From Neobacillus niacini (lineage in GTDB: Bacteria > Bacillota > Bacilli > Bacillales > Cytobacillaceae), in NCBI RefSeq assembly GCF_019749295.1, contig NZ_JACWFG010000028.1, forward strand, positions 1-35,880: 35,880 bases of DNA, in the 5' to 3' direction. The notes under the pieces are model-generated. The model saw nothing but the letters and a program-made list of their open reading frames with translations. It did no database searches and was not told the origin of the DNA. The position numbers were made by a program, and so were the translations under genes. This document shows, piece after piece, positions 25,194 through 32,916 of this stretch. The stretch's first letter is position 1, and every line of letters begins with the position of its first letter.

Positions 25194-25264
25194 TGCCCAG
25201 GCGAACGGCTGCGACACCATGTGCTCCCTCGCGGTTATCCGCGTTTCGCCAGTTACACATGGTC
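25194..25264 (-). ncRNA. ZTP (pfl) riboswitch leader of the serA-like gene
   Basis: On the minus strand the sequence has P1 (CCATGTG/CACATGG), the conserved ACTGGCG, an inner stem CGCGG/CCGCG, GGGAGC, and the downstream lobe CCGTTCGCCTGGGC. These are the conserved parts of the pfl/ZTP aptamer in the right order. Known biology: it binds ZMP/ZTP, an alarmone of low 10-formyl-tetrahydrofolate, and turns genes on. Here it would raise serine-derived C1 supply. A terminator follows. Confidence 0.92.
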
Positions 25265-25344
25265 TTTTTAATTTATTTAATATTATCATAATTCTCTAAA
25301 GATTTCTACCTAAACAAATTTAAAATAATGTTTTTGCAAAAAAA

Positions 25345-25384
25345 AAAATAACAGCACTTTCTAATTTGATAGAAAAGTGCTGTT
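25345..25384 (-). terminator. terminator of the two-gene YobU-like operon
   Basis: AACAGCACTTT (25350-25360) pairs with AAAGTGCTGTT (25374-25384). On the minus strand ten or more T follow the stem. Confidence 0.85.
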
Positions 25385-25425
25385 TTGTTATTAGAATACC
25401 AAGATATACATGGCATTTGCTTACT

Positions 25426-25893
25426 TTAATATTCTCCTTTAATGACAAAAAACGAGCCGCGAATGGTTCCTGCGAGATTAGATTTCTGCCTGGCAAATTT
25501 AAACTTCCCTTCTAATTCCTTCGGTACTTCCATACCCTCAGAAAGCTTAAAACCAACAGCCCGTTTCGGCTTAGGGCCATCAACCGTATATAGGACGTTG
25601 ACCTCAAGACCGTCCTCATAAAAAACGAAGGCCCATTTGATATTTTCAACTTGAAAACGTGCCGTTTCTAAAGGCTTAGCTCCAAACTCAATATTACGTT
25701 CTTCTTTTAAAATCCGATTCACGTAATCAAGAGTCTCCTGGCTCTCACTGGCAGGTACAACCGTAAATTCATGTTTATATTTGTTCATAAAGTAACGTGC
25801 TTCATTCGCGCGTAAACCAGCAAGAGCATCTGCTGCGGGTGAAGACTCTAAACCAACCGTCGAAACATTTTTAAAATCAACGATATAGGACAT
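25426..25893 (-). CDS. uncharacterised cytosolic protein
   Basis: The 155-residue protein has no signal peptide or membrane helix. Sequence features are an N-terminal IVDFKNVSTVGLESSPAADALAG (about 4-26), and KWAFVFYEDGLEVNVLYTVDG near 86-106 that looks like a beta sheet. I do not recognise the family and claim no function. AGGAGAGGT precedes the ATG. It follows the YobU-like gene after 12 bp, so the two form one operon. Confidence 0.6.
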   Translation of the reverse strand: MSYIVDFKNVSTVGLESSPAADALAGLRANEARYFMNKYKHEFTVVPASESQETLDYVNRILKEERNIEFGAKPLETARFQVENIKWAFVFYEDGLEVNVLYTVDGPKPKRAVGFKLSEGMEVPKELEGKFKFARQKSNLAGTIRGSFFVIKGEY

Positions 25894-25905
25894 GTCGACC
25901 TCTCC

Positions 25906-26385
25906 TTATTTCCTAACAACCGGAATCCACATTTCGCCAAAAACTAAGCCATCACGCTTCCCCATCTCAACCGATGCATTTGGCCCGCCAACATAGGCAA
26001 CATCCTTTGCTTCCGGCAAGACTTGACCGAAGGCAATGCCAGTAAGCATATTACTTAACTCTTCGGACGTTCCTGCTTCCCCTTTTACAACGATGTATTC
26101 CCCTTTTGGAAATTGAATCATTCTGGTTGCTTCTGGTAATGATTTTTCTGTCATAACGCCAGCATAGTGCATCATCTTGTTATTTACTGCTTCATTCACG
26201 ACAAAAATGTAGTCGTTTGCTGCTACTGCTTTTAAAGTGTCCAGTCTTCCGTCTTGTTTAACGGCTGACCAAAAGTCTGCTTTTTCTTTGGTTATCCCAG
26301 CATAGTCTGTGTAGTCGCTCTTAAGCTCCGTTCCGAAACCTAAAACGGTAAAGCTATTTTTTTCTACTAACGTATAATCTGCCAT
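25906..26385 (-). CDS. GyrI/YobU-like effector-binding domain protein
   Basis: The 159-residue protein resembles the stand-alone GyrI-like/AraC effector-binding family (for example B. subtilis YobU). Its strand pattern includes KNSFTVLGFGTEL near the start, FPKGEYIVVKGEAGTSEEL in the middle and a final DGLVFGEMWIPV. Such domains bind hydrophobic or cationic ligands without DNA-binding ability of their own. The start is ATG 26385 after AGGTAGGT. A TTG six bases upstream is less likely. It diverges from a YobV-like regulator, as yobU lies by yobV in B. subtilis. Confidence 0.65.
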   Translation of the reverse strand: MADYTLVEKNSFTVLGFGTELKSDYTDYAGITKEKADFWSAVKQDGRLDTLKAVAANDYIFVVNEAVNNKMMHYAGVMTEKSLPEATRMIQFPKGEYIVVKGEAGTSEELSNMLTGIAFGQVLPEAKDVAYVGGPNASVEMGKRDGLVFGEMWIPVVRK

Positions 26386-26501
26386 ATTCAAAACCTACCT
26401 TTTTTAAAATGTATCAAATGATTTGTCTTTTCACTTGATGAGTTTATAATAACTTTAAATCATGTCAAAAAGTGATACTGTTTAGGAGGTGCGCAGCGGA
26501 T
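26386..26501. promoter_or_regulatory. divergent promoter region, yobU-like/yobV-like
   Basis: The 116-bp AT-rich gap between divergent genes must hold both promoters and the regulator's site. I see GTATCA at 26410 and TGATAC at 26473 as a distant inverted pair, but no convincing operator. Confidence 0.4.
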
Positions 26502-27503
26502 ATGAAAAAAGTTGAACGAATTAATATCATCATGCGCTATATCAACAACCGCTCCCACTTTACCATTTCTGAAATCATGCAGGAATTTAACATCTCTCGT
26601 TCGACCGCTATAAGAGATATTAGAGAAATTGAAGCGATGGGGATGCCGCTGGTTGCTGAAGTAGGAAGGGATGGGGGTTATTTTGTCATGCACAACTCTG
26701 TCCTGCCTGCTGTTCGCTTTACTGATAATGAAATCAAAGCTCTATTCATTGCTTTTATGGCCACAAGAAACCAACAGCTCCCCTATCTAAAAAGTCGTCA
26801 GTCTTTAGCTGAAAAGTTACTTGGCCTCATCTCAGAAAACCAGCAGGATGACCTTGTCCTTTTAAATCAAATCTTACTATTCGAAGGGACCAACCCAAAT
26901 AATCCCGACCTGCTTGAACTGTCAGACCTCCCGCATCCTATTTTAGAAAGACTTATCCAATTCCTTCTTTTGGATCGATTTTTATTGATTACCATTATAG
27001 AAGAGAAGGGAATAAAGTCTTATCCAATTTATCTTTTGAACCTTTATCGTGAAAAAAGCCAGTGGCTGATCGAGGGCTTTAACGTAAAGGAAGAAAAGAA
27101 ACAGATTTTTCATGTCGACAATCTCACCGATGTCGAACCATACCCAATGAAAAAAGGATTAACTAAGCAAAAGATTTTAGAAAAACTAAGGAAGCAGGAA
27201 GAAGAAATCAATCTTGTCCTTGAGCTTGGTCCAAAAGCAATTGCCCAATATAAAAAATACCACCCATTAAAAGTTTCCATTTCCTATACGAATCCATACC
27301 AAGCTACAGCCATTCTAAAGACTTTTATCAATGTAAAGAATTCTGAAGAGTTGGCTGAAATAACAAATTGGCTGCTCTTCCTAGGTGAAGATATTAAGGC
27401 CAAGGAAATGCCAGAGGAAGTTGTAGAATACGTACAAGAGAGATTACACTTATTCTTACCAAAAGTAGTACCAGTGAAACCTCATTTAGATACACTAGGG
27501 TAA
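26502..27503 (+). CDS. HTH_11/WYL-type transcriptional regulator (YobV-like)
   Basis: The 333-residue protein has an N-terminal winged helix (TISEIMQEFNISRSTAIRDI, about residues 21-40) with the wing VAEVGRDGGYF (51-61). The rest is a WYL-type ligand domain (about 120-215) and a C-terminal extension. It fits the YafY/YobV group, which act as local repressors or activators. The start is ATG 26502, 12 bases after AGGAGG, a slightly long gap. The in-frame GTG at 26472 lies upstream of that ribosome site and is rejected. It probably controls the divergent pair. Confidence 0.85.
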   Translation: MKKVERINIIMRYINNRSHFTISEIMQEFNISRSTAIRDIREIEAMGMPLVAEVGRDGGYFVMHNSVLPAVRFTDNEIKALFIAFMATRNQQLPYLKSRQSLAEKLLGLISENQQDDLVLLNQILLFEGTNPNNPDLLELSDLPHPILERLIQFLLLDRFLLITIIEEKGIKSYPIYLLNLYREKSQWLIEGFNVKEEKKQIFHVDNLTDVEPYPMKKGLTKQKILEKLRKQEEEINLVLELGPKAIAQYKKYHPLKVSISYTNPYQATAILKTFINVKNSEELAEITNWLLFLGEDIKAKEMPEEVVEYVQERLHLFLPKVVPVKPHLDTLG

Positions 27504-27616
27504 TCCTTGTCATTAATAGAGGAAGAAGGACATTTGGGAGAAGGAGAAAAAGTAAAAATAGGGGCAAATATCCTCAATTATATTGGATGGGGATCAGGTT
27601 AAGCGCCTGAGGATAA

Positions 27617-27800
27617 TAGGCGGAGAATTTCCGCTTAATTCATAATTGCTTTTAAAAAAGGCTTAAATAGACGGAGAATATCCGTCTATCGGCTCGGAAA
27701 ATTGGAAAATGGATGATTTTGATTTGGTTAAGCGGAAAACCTCCGCTTATTTACCCCGCAACGCGCTACAATCTATGTTTAACCGGAGAATCTCCGCTTA
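27617..27800. repeat. four-hairpin array, family C, copy 1
   Basis: Four hairpins, each an 8-bp stem with a 5-nt loop, start at 27617, 27668, 27729 and 27780 (spacings 51, 61, 51). The stems are variants of TAAGCGGA/TCCGCTTA. Hairpin 2 has TAGACGGA/TCCGTCTA instead, a compensated change. Copy 2 at 29037 has the same number and spacing. Confidence 0.92.
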
Positions 27801-28369
27801 CCTTATTTTTTCAGGTTACTAGATTAAGGACAAGGCAGCTTAACTAACTAAACTTTAACATAGCACGAATTGAATTTGGATTATATTTCCAATAGTCTCT
27901 ATCTAATTTGCCTGTGGGGCTTGACCCCGCCAGTAGATAGGTGGGATGAACTGTATCATAAGTAAATGAGAATATTAGTCAAATGACATTCCTTAAGGTT
28001 GAGGGTGCTAGAAATTGTCAATATTTTCTTAAAGGGAATATTGACAAAATTAACAATTCTATTAAACTGAAAATAGTTCTATCCAATCTTTTATATTCGC
28101 TACATCACCTATTCCTTTCTCCTATTTAAGCCACGTTAAACTTCTTTTCTCACTTACACACACACCATGAGCCATATCCATTATTTAAACTTCAAACAGA
28201 TTATTAAAATTCAAATCTATTAACTGCCCCCATATTGGTACGAATCAATAAATACCTCGAGAGAAGTACAACTATTATATGTGGTGTGGTTTTTTTTACA
28301 CCATTTGGGAAAGTAAAGGTTATAAAGGTGCTGTAAAAGACAAGACCCATTAGACAGGAGGAGGAGGCT
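27801..28369. other. non-coding stretch before the nuclease gene
   Basis: I find no convincing gene in these 569 bp. At 28015-28047 TTGTCAATATT and AATATTGACAA form a perfect 11-bp stem with an 11-nt loop and no T tract. A small GGGG-N5-CCCC dyad lies near 27913. The ribosome site of the next gene (GGAGGAGGAGG) is at the right end. Confidence 0.6.
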
Positions 28370-29032
28370 ATGGGATTTGAAGAAGAGTATAAGGTTTTTA
28401 TGAATGCTCACTTGGAAGCAAGAAGCGGAGAACGGCTGCGGCGCTTAGAAGAAGGTCACAACCAGGCAGAAATGTTGTTTTTGAAGCAAGTGTGGTGGCC
28501 CTCATTTTCCCACTTTCGGTATCTTCATCCAGAGTATGAAGTCGATGATTTCAAAGATGGCAAAAGGTATTTGGATTTTGCTTATATTCGTCCCGCCATT
28601 CGGATTTGTCTTGAGATTGACGGGTATGGCCCCCATCTAAAGAACATAAGCAGATGGCAATTTTCAGACAACTTGGAACGCCAAAACCAGTTGGTGATTG
28701 ACGGATGGACCGTGATACGCTTTTCTTATGACCAGGTGAAAGAGCATCCTCGTCGATGCCAACAGATTCTTCAGCAAGTGATTGGCCGATGGCTGGGTGA
28801 TGAAATAGATCAGCCCTCTCTGTCTATTGTCGAAAAGGAAGTGATTCGTTTAGCCATTCGAAAAGGAGAAGCCATATCCCCAAAAGAAGTCCAGAAGTAT
28901 TTGGAGCTAAGCGACAAGCCGGTAAAAAAAGTACTTTCTCTACTAGTCGATAAGAAGTTGCTGATTCCCGCCTCTGGGACCAAGAGGGTCTGCACTTATC
29001 GGTTGGGGAATCAGGTCAAGCAAGCGATCTGA
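28370..29032 (+). CDS. Vsr/DUF559-like PD-(D/E)xK nuclease with winged-helix tail
   Basis: This is a 220-residue protein. Residues 30-120 look like a PD-(D/E)xK nuclease of the Vsr/DUF559 type: E34, D69 in RYLDFAY, E82 and D84 in CLEIDGYGPH, and the family hallmark GWTVIRFSYDQV (112-123). Residues about 150-213 form a winged helix (SPKEVQKYLELSDKPVKKVL). No methyltransferase neighbour is present, so it is not a classical Vsr. GGAGGAGGAGG precedes the ATG. Direct copies of a four-hairpin array lie on both sides, which may be linked with its job. Confidence 0.72.
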   Translation: MGFEEEYKVFMNAHLEARSGERLRRLEEGHNQAEMLFLKQVWWPSFSHFRYLHPEYEVDDFKDGKRYLDFAYIRPAIRICLEIDGYGPHLKNISRWQFSDNLERQNQLVIDGWTVIRFSYDQVKEHPRRCQQILQQVIGRWLGDEIDQPSLSIVEKEVIRLAIRKGEAISPKEVQKYLELSDKPVKKVLSLLVDKKLLIPASGTKRVCTYRLGNQVKQAI

Positions 29033-29036
29033 AATA

Positions 29037-29220
29037 TAGACGGAGAAATTCCGCTTAATAAGTAACGAGATTAATAAATAGCCCAAATAGACGGAGAATA
29101 TCCGTCTATTGGCTCGAGAAACGCGAATATGGTGGATTTTGCTTTGCATAAGCGGAAAATCTCCGCCTATATACCCCGAAACTAGCTCCATTCTGAAAAT
29201 AAGCGGAGTATCTCCGCTTA
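29037..29220. repeat. four-hairpin array, family C, copy 2
   Basis: Hairpins start at 29037, 29088, 29149 and 29200 (spacings 51, 61, 51), identical in number, order and spacing to copy 1 at 27617, in the same orientation. The spacers are also similar (GGCTCG, GGATTTTG, TACCCCG). The array begins four bases after the nuclease stop codon. Confidence 0.92.
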
Positions 29221-29369
29221 AGTTTCTCGCTGGTTACTCAGACCCAGGAACCCGTGACGCATCATAATGGGACTATAACTTCTATGCCGTCATAGAAGAT
29301 ATCCTTTAAAGAAACAAGATTGGCCATTAATCTTGCTGGAAATTTAATAATAAGTATAGCACTCAAAAT

Positions 29370-29410
29370 AGGCACAACTAGCGGTGACAGCTAGTTGTGC
29401 CTTATTTATT
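29370..29410 (+). terminator. strong terminator-like hairpin
   Basis: AGGCACAACTAGC (29370-29382) pairs perfectly with GCTAGTTGTGCCT (29390-29402) and is followed by TATTTATTTA. It probably ends transcripts arriving from the nuclease gene and array. Confidence 0.8.
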
Positions 29411-29429
29411 TAGGATTAATAAAAGGCCG

Positions 29430-29450
29430 CAGGAACCGTCCCCCTGGCAA
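29430..29450. repeat. REP-like sequence
   Basis: The stretch containing GGAACCGTCCCCCTGG shares its core with the inverted sequence at 35774. This kind of short GC-rich sequence is dispersed in Bacillaceae genomes. It lies in the 587-bp gap between the nuclease and kduI genes, which also holds the array, a terminator and the kduI control region. Confidence 0.55.
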
Positions 29451-29538
29451 CAGAGCAGACTGTAAGGCTTTACCCACAATCGCTTTTCATGTGAAAAAGG
29501 TTCACTATTTTTTCACATTATACATGGTTTTTTTGAGA

Positions 29539-29552
29539 AGAAAGCGTTATAA
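29539..29552. promoter_or_regulatory. cre-like site overlapping the kduI -10
   Basis: AGAAAGCGTTATAA matches 12 of 14 cre positions and overlaps TATAAT (29548-29553), the probable -10 of the kdu operon. No good -35 is seen, which suits an activated or weak promoter. Confidence 0.45.
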
Positions 29553-29569
29553 TTAAATTATGAAACGTG

Positions 29570-29586
29570 GTTCCACAATACGGAAC
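29570..29586. promoter_or_regulatory. IclR-type operator of the kdu operon
   Basis: GTTCCACAATACGGAAC is a dyad of GTTCC and GGAAC separated by 7 bp. The same spacing and half-sites (GTTCT-N7-GGAAC) occur at 34994 between iclR and the aldolase gene. It lies just after the -10, a blocking position. Confidence 0.65.
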
Positions 29587-29619
29587 GAACTGCTTGCGAC
29601 ATAAAAGGAGATGTACACT

Positions 29620-30450
29620 TTGGAAATCAGATATTCGACACACCCAGATCATGCCAAGACATTTACAACAGAAGACATTCGGAAACATTATTTAATAGAA
29701 GAATTATTTGTTCCAGGAGAGACTAAACTGGTTTATTCGATGGAAGAACGCGCGGTTATTGGCGGTATCACTCCGATTGAAGAAAGTATTTCTTTAAAGG
29801 GTAATAATCAGATGAAAGCTGAATATTTCCTTGAGAGAAGAGAAGTTGGGATTTTTAATGTTGGCGGTACTGGAAGTATCACGGTTGATGGTGAAACGTA
29901 TGCGATGGAAAATAAAGATTGCTTGTATATCGGATTGGGTAAAAGAGAGTTACTGTTCTCAAGTGAATCAGCAGCAAGCTCTGCAAAATTTTACTTGTAC
30001 TCTGCTCCAGCTCACAAAGAATATCCGACCCAGCACGTTGCCTTTAAAGATATTGAAGGTGATCGATTAGGAGCATTAGAAACTGCAAATGATCGTGTAA
30101 TTCGCAGAATGATTCACAAAGAAGGCATTCAGAGCTGTCAGGTTGTTATGGGGATGACTCAATTAAGTACGGGAAGTGTGTGGAATTCAATGCCAACGCA
30201 TACACATGACCGTAGAAGTGAAGTTTACTTGTATATTGATTTAGATGAAAATGCAAGAATGTTCCATATGATGGGCGAGCCAACACAAACGCGTCATATT
30301 GTGATGAAAAACGGTGAAGCTGTGATTTCTCCTCCATGGTCGATTCATTGTGGGGCTGCTACTAGTAATTATACCTTTATTTGGGCAATGGCAGGCGATA
30401 ATAAAACCTACAACGATATGGATCAAGTAACAATGGACGAATTGAGATAA
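29620..30450 (+). CDS. kduI: 5-dehydro-4-deoxy-D-glucuronate isomerase
   Basis: KduI converts 4-deoxy-L-threo-5-hexosulose uronate to 3-deoxy-D-glycero-2,5-hexodiulosonate in breakdown of unsaturated uronates from pectin or similar. The zinc ligands H194, H196, E201 (THTHDRRSEVY) and H243 match the family. The start is a TTG nine bases after AAGGAG, giving MEIRYSTHP, the usual KduI N-terminus. The ATG at 29611 lies only 2-3 bases from the ribosome site. The resulting 276 residues match the family length. It is first in the operon. Confidence 0.95.
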   Translation: MEIRYSTHPDHAKTFTTEDIRKHYLIEELFVPGETKLVYSMEERAVIGGITPIEESISLKGNNQMKAEYFLERREVGIFNVGGTGSITVDGETYAMENKDCLYIGLGKRELLFSSESAASSAKFYLYSAPAHKEYPTQHVAFKDIEGDRLGALETANDRVIRRMIHKEGIQSCQVVMGMTQLSTGSVWNSMPTHTHDRRSEVYLYIDLDENARMFHMMGEPTQTRHIVMKNGEAVISPPWSIHCGAATSNYTFIWAMAGDNKTYNDMDQVTMDELR

Positions 30451-30497
30451 TTTGTATTAACCAGACTACTAAAATAGAAAAATAGAGGTGCTAGATA

Positions 30498-31274
30498 ATG
30501 AGTTTACGAGATTTTTCATTAGACTTTTTTAATTTAACAGGTAAGGTTGCAATCGTGACAGGAGGAAATACTGGTCTTGGCCAAGGATATGCTGTTGCAT
30601 TAGCGAAAGCAGGTGCGGATCTATTTGTTGTCTCATATGATACGAACTGGGATGAAACAAGAGAGCTTATTGAAGAAACAGGAAGAAAAGTATATTTTCA
30701 TCAAGCAGATTTAACTGCTAGAGAAACTTTACAAACAGTTGTTGATACTTGCCTAAGTGTATATGGAAGAATTGATGTTCTTGTCAATAATGCCGGAACC
30801 ATCAGACGTAATCCGTTACTTGAATACAAGGAAGAAGATTGGGACGCTGTCATGGAAATTAACCTAAACTCTGTCTATCTTCTAAGCCAAGCTGTTGCAA
30901 AAGTAATGGTTGAGCAAAAAAGCGGAAAAATCATTAATATCTGTTCAATGCTTTCATTCCAGGGTGGTAAATTTGTTCCGCCATACACAGCAAGTAAACA
31001 TGCTGTTGCGGGTATTACTAAATCTTTTGCAAATGAGTTAGCACAATACAATGTTCAAATCAATGCGATTGCTCCAGGATATGTGGCAACTGCGAATACA
31101 GCTCCAATTCGTGCAGATGAAGAGCGGAGTGCAGATATTCTTTCTCGTATTCCAGCTGGCCGTTGGGCTACTCCGGCAGACTACATGGGAGTCGTTGTGT
31201 TCCTAGCTAGTCAGGCATCTGATTATATGAATGGTCATGTTCTAGCAGTTGACGGCGGTTGGTTAGTCCGCTAA
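30498..31274 (+). CDS. kduD: 2-dehydro-3-deoxy-D-gluconate 5-dehydrogenase
   Basis: This 258-residue SDR enzyme reduces the KduI product to 2-keto-3-deoxygluconate (KDG). The NAD motif TGGNTGLG (21-28), NNAG (97-100), likely catalytic S150 and Y163/K167 in YTASK are all present. The PAGRWATPADYMG stretch is typical of KduD. Gene order kduI-kduD strongly supports the identity. The ribosome site is a weaker GAGGTG. It is followed by the YhcH-like gene. Confidence 0.94.
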   Translation: MSLRDFSLDFFNLTGKVAIVTGGNTGLGQGYAVALAKAGADLFVVSYDTNWDETRELIEETGRKVYFHQADLTARETLQTVVDTCLSVYGRIDVLVNNAGTIRRNPLLEYKEEDWDAVMEINLNSVYLLSQAVAKVMVEQKSGKIINICSMLSFQGGKFVPPYTASKHAVAGITKSFANELAQYNVQINAIAPGYVATANTAPIRADEERSADILSRIPAGRWATPADYMGVVVFLASQASDYMNGHVLAVDGGWLVR

Positions 31275-31310
31275 AAACATAGGCACACACATCGAAAAGG
31301 GCTGATAACG

Positions 31311-31760
31311 TTGCTAAAAGGCAGATTAAATGACTTAGTAGAAAGCCAGATTTTATCTAAAAAAATACAATCTAGTTTACTTGTATTAAAAGAACATGAC
31401 TTTTCAGCCTATCCTGCTGGACGTCATGAGCTGGGTGAGAATTTGTTCTTCTTTTTGAATGAATATGAAACCAAAGAAGCAGAGGCTTGCTTTTGGGAAG
31501 CGCACCAAGTATATCTGGACTTTCATTACATTTTAGAAGGTAGAGAAAACATTGCAGTCGATCATATCGACCATCAGCAGGTCAAAGAAGCTTATAACGA
31601 AGAGAAGGATGCCACCTTTTTTGAAGGGGATGTCCAATCTATTATTACCATGAATCCGGGAGACGTGATGATCTGTCTCCCAGAGGATTCTCATATGGCG
31701 GGGATTACGCCCGATGAAAAGGAAAATGTTAGAAAAGTAGTTCTTAAGGTTAAATTGTAA
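31311..31760 (+). CDS. YhcH/YjgK/YiaL-family (DUF386) protein
   Basis: The 149-residue cupin-like protein fits the YhcH/YjgK/YiaL family. Signature stretches are EAHQVYLDFHYILEGRE (near 63-79) and HIDHQQVKEAYNEEKDATFFEG (near 84-105), followed by PGDVMICLPEDSHMAG. The family is found by uronate, sialic-acid and sugar-isomer operons, where it is thought to help anomer or isomer handling. The reaction here is unknown. The start is a TTG ten bases after AAGGG. An ATG is absent at the proper position. Confidence 0.85.
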   Translation: MLKGRLNDLVESQILSKKIQSSLLVLKEHDFSAYPAGRHELGENLFFFLNEYETKEAEACFWEAHQVYLDFHYILEGRENIAVDHIDHQQVKEAYNEEKDATFFEGDVQSIITMNPGDVMICLPEDSHMAGITPDEKENVRKVVLKVKL

Positions 31761-31769
31761 GCGAAAACA
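31756..31769. promoter_or_regulatory. cre box upstream of kdgT, site 1
   Basis: TGTAAGCGAAAACA matches the cre consensus at 13 of 14 positions. It overlaps the stop codon of the YhcH-like gene and lies 102 bp before kdgT. Confidence 0.65.
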
Positions 31770-31789
31770 TAGTAGAATTAGAGGGAAAA

Positions 31790-31803
31790 AGAAAACGGTT
31801 TCG
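31790..31803. promoter_or_regulatory. cre-like box upstream of kdgT, site 2
   Basis: AGAAAACGGTTTCG matches 12 of 14 positions of cre and is also near-palindromic. With site 1 it suggests catabolite control, or CcpA roadblock, of the distal part of the operon. Confidence 0.5.
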
Positions 31804-31870
31804 CAAACACTAATGTCGTATTCCGGTAGATTAAATATCCTAATGTAGACTTGAGAGGTAGGTATTCAAC

Positions 31871-32863
31871 ATGAATATTCTGAAGACAATTAAAAAAATT
31901 CCAGGTGGATTAATGTTAGTCCCACTAATTTTAGGAGCACTTGTCCATACATTTTCTCCTGGAGCGGGCGAGTATTTCGGAGGATTTACGAATGGATTAA
32001 TATCAGGTACGGTTCCAATTTTAGCAGTATGGTTCTTCTGTATGGGTGCAAGTATCAATATTAAAGCGTCAGGTAAAGTTTTACTCAAATCTGGAACACT
32101 TGTCATAACAAAGATAGCGGTTGCATGGGTCATTGCTGTTATTGTCATGCAATTCCTGCCAGTTGATGGAATACAAACAGGTATATTTGCCGGGTTCTCC
32201 GTTCTTGCGCTAGTCGCTGCAATGGATATGACAAATGGTGGTCTTTATGCCTCTATTATGCAGCAATACGGATCAAAAGAAGACGCGGGTGCATTCGTCT
32301 TAATGTCCCTTGAATCAGGTCCGTTAGTAACGATGTTAATTTTAGGCAGTACAGGTGTAGCAGTATTTGAACCACAAGCTTTCGTTGGTGCAGTATTACC
32401 GTTCCTAATTGGTTTCACTCTTGGTAACCTTGATAAAGATTTACGTGAATTCTTTAGTAGAGCAACAGAAACAATGATTCCATTCTTTGGTTTTGCCTTA
32501 GGTAACACGATTGACTTAGCGGTAATTGGAAAAACGGGTCTAAGTGGTATTTTACTAGGTGTTCTTGTTATCATCATTACAGGTGTTCCATTAATGTTAG
32601 CTGATAAATTTATCGGAAAAGGTAATGGTACAGCCGGACTTGCTGCTTCTAGTACAGCTGGGGCTGCAGTAGCCAATCCAATGCTTATTGCTGAAATGAA
32701 GCCAGAATTTCTGACTGCAGCACAATCTGCTACTGCAATGGTGGCAACGGCAGTTATTGTTACTTCCATACTAGTACCGATATTGACAGCTTATTATTCT
32801 AAATATATGAAAAAGAAAAATGGTGAGTTAGGTAGTACAAAAGGGGATAAGCTTACGGCTTAA
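31871..32863 (+). CDS. kdgT: 2-keto-3-deoxygluconate permease
   Basis: The 330-residue protein has about ten membrane helices. Its N-terminal IPGGLMLVPLILGALVHTFSP is the KdgT family start, and SLESGPLVTMLILG and AAGAAVANPMLIAEMKP-type segments follow. It imports KDG by ion-coupled symport, so the cell can use external KDG as well as KDG made from uronates. GAGAGGTAGG precedes the ATG. The stop is followed closely by kdgK. Confidence 0.93.
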   Translation: MNILKTIKKIPGGLMLVPLILGALVHTFSPGAGEYFGGFTNGLISGTVPILAVWFFCMGASINIKASGKVLLKSGTLVITKIAVAWVIAVIVMQFLPVDGIQTGIFAGFSVLALVAAMDMTNGGLYASIMQQYGSKEDAGAFVLMSLESGPLVTMLILGSTGVAVFEPQAFVGAVLPFLIGFTLGNLDKDLREFFSRATETMIPFFGFALGNTIDLAVIGKTGLSGILLGVLVIIITGVPLMLADKFIGKGNGTAGLAASSTAGAAVANPMLIAEMKPEFLTAAQSATAMVATAVIVTSILVPILTAYYSKYMKKKNGELGSTKGDKLTA

Positions 32864-32916
32864 CTAACTAGGGAGACATATCTATGTCTCTCTTTACATT
32901 CAGGGAGGGAAATCAC

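Noticed and set aside
27511..27603. TTG-started 31-residue reading frame after the YobV-like gene
   Set aside because: There is no convincing ribosome site, family or conservation signal. It runs into repeat DNA.
28220..28411. Minus-strand reading frame over the nuclease start
   Set aside because: It lacks a ribosome site and overlaps a better supported gene.
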